DNA of 6,234 bases from Candidatus Thorarchaeota archaeon (GTDB lineage: Archaea > Asgardarchaeota > Thorarchaeia > Thorarchaeales > Thorarchaeaceae), in NCBI GenBank assembly GCA_029856425.1, contig JAHQWZ010000115.1:1-6234 (forward strand), written 5' to 3'. The translations under genes were made by a program, and so were the position numbers. This document shows positions 5,540-6,234 of the stretch, one piece after another. Position 1 is the stretch's first letter, and each line of letters begins with the position of its first letter. The notes beneath the pieces were generated by a model that saw only the letters and a program-made list of their open reading frames with translations, did no database searches and was not told the origin of the DNA.

Positions 5540-6234
5540 ATGGTGTTGTCCCAGAGTGATTTTGCCAAAGTCTGTTTAATTACCACAGGGGGTACTATTT
5601 CGAGTGTATATGACCCACAGACGCAGGCGCTGAGACCTGGCCTTTCAGTGCCATCATTGCTTGAGAGTCTGCCAAAAGGAATGGGCAATGTCGAAGTAGT
5701 TCAGAGGGAACTGTTTCAACTTGATTCAGCAAATGCACAACCCCATCATTGGCAGGAACTCGCATCAGCCATTAAGGATATTCACGAGGAGATACCTAGT
5801 CTTCACGGCATCGTGGTGTCTCATGGGACTGACACAATGGCATACTCTGCTGCCGCTGTGAGTTTCATGGTTCGGGACTTTGGAAAGCCGATAGTCTTCA
5901 CTGGAGCGCAGATACCTGCAACCATCCCATGGAGCGATGGTCCGCGCAACCTAATTGATGCGATTAGAGTTGCTGCTTTTGGAGACATCGCAGAAACCTG
6001 TATCGTTTTCAACGGCGAGATTCATCGAGGCACTCGCGTAAAGAAATTGCGAGTCAACTCCTATGATGCATTCGACTCGATGGACCCTACACCTCTTGGT
6101 GTACTTGCACGAGACATTATCCTATACGAGGGGAGAAATAAACGCAAGAATCTCGTTCCCAAGTTTGACACGCGAATCAGCGATAGAGTATGGCTCCTCA
6201 AAGTGTTTCCCGGACTCCAGCCACAGATCCTCCT
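5540..6234 (+). CDS. Type I L-asparaginase, N-terminal part (3' end outside window)
   Basis: The frame is open from the start to the right edge, giving 231 codons without a stop. Residues 13-20 (LITTGGTI) hold the nucleophile threonine T19. DSANAQPHHW (62-71) contains the substrate-binding serine S63. VVSHGTDTMAYS (92-103) supplies T97 and D98 of the second catalytic motif, and RVKKLRVNSYDAF (166-178) supplies the conserved lysine, probably K169. FTGAQIPATIPWSDG fits the region between. The family hydrolyses L-asparagine to aspartate and ammonia. The archaeal tRNA amidotransferase subunit GatD shares this domain but has roughly 80 extra residues in front; here the catalytic domain begins almost at the start, which favours a free asparaginase. 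The start is uncertain: in-frame ATG 5516, GTG 5537, ATG 5540 and GTG 5543 are all possible after a stop at 5510. The C-terminal domain is missing because the window ends. Confidence 0.87.
   Translation, partial: MVLSQSDFAKVCLITTGGTISSVYDPQTQALRPGLSVPSLLESLPKGMGNVEVVQRELFQLDSANAQPHHWQELASAIKDIHEEIPSLHGIVVSHGTDTMAYSAAAVSFMVRDFGKPIVFTGAQIPATIPWSDGPRNLIDAIRVAAFGDIAETCIVFNGEIHRGTRVKKLRVNSYDAFDSMDPTPLGVLARDIILYEGRNKRKNLVPKFDTRISDRVWLLKVFPGLQPQIL

Noticed and set aside
5482..5688. Minus-strand 68-codon frame over the start of the asparaginase
   Set aside because: The plus-strand frame carries the catalytic TTGGTI motif in the same place, so the minus-strand frame is a shadow.
5540..6234. GatD (Glu-tRNA(Gln) amidotransferase subunit D) as the identity of the right-edge gene
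   Set aside because: GatD has an additional N-terminal domain before the asparaginase domain; here the in-frame stop at 5510 leaves no room for one. A gatE neighbour is not visible in the window, though one could lie beyond the edge.
1..6234. Search for CRISPR arrays, tRNA/rRNA genes, insertion sequences and direct repeats
   Set aside because: No regularly spaced repeats, cloverleaf-like segments, transposase motifs or terminal inverted repeats were seen; coding density is high throughout.

Overview
The window looks like an ordinary chromosomal stretch of an archaeon. The evidence is the gene set: an LLM-class (F420-type) oxidoreductase, a TrmB-family regulator, a geranylgeranyl-reductase-family flavoprotein of the kind used in isoprenoid ether-lipid saturation, an ITPA-like XTP/dITP pyrophosphatase, a short-form RNase Z and a type I L-asparaginase. 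Base composition is moderate, with no obvious shift between genes. A mesophilic, Asgard-like (for example Thorarchaeota-type) or Thermoplasmata-like lineage would fit, but the sequence alone does not settle the taxon. Several starts are preceded by Shine-Dalgarno-like sites (AGGAG, GGAGG, GGTGAT, GGTGG), so leadered translation seems common here.

Layout: bases 1-3260 carry four plus-strand genes. They are the 3' end of an LLM-class oxidoreductase, an XTP/dITP diphosphatase overlapping it by 14 bases, a TrmB-like winged-helix regulator whose start is preceded by a perfect 6-3-6 palindrome, and a 451-residue DNA-binding protein that appears to hold two tandem Lrp/AsnC-like halves. A complete RNase Z gene follows on the same strand. 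It ends tail to tail with a minus-strand geranylgeranyl-reductase-family gene, and the two stop codons share the tetranucleotide CTAG. A 74-base divergent spacer separates that reductase from a plus-strand asparaginase gene, which runs off the right edge.

How the genes fit together: most are housekeeping enzymes (nucleotide-pool cleaning, tRNA 3'-end maturation, lipid saturation, asparagine hydrolysis) and no single pathway links them. The two adjacent regulators in the middle are the least ordinary part. One is a standard TrmB-like protein with a probable autoregulatory site. The other is a tandem-duplicated HTH/RAM-like protein that may act as a covalent pseudodimer. I see no mobile element, CRISPR array, tRNA, rRNA or phage gene, and no non-coding gap longer than about 80 bases under the chosen starts. 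No clear new multi-gene system is visible; the tandem-duplicated regulator is the best candidate for something undescribed.
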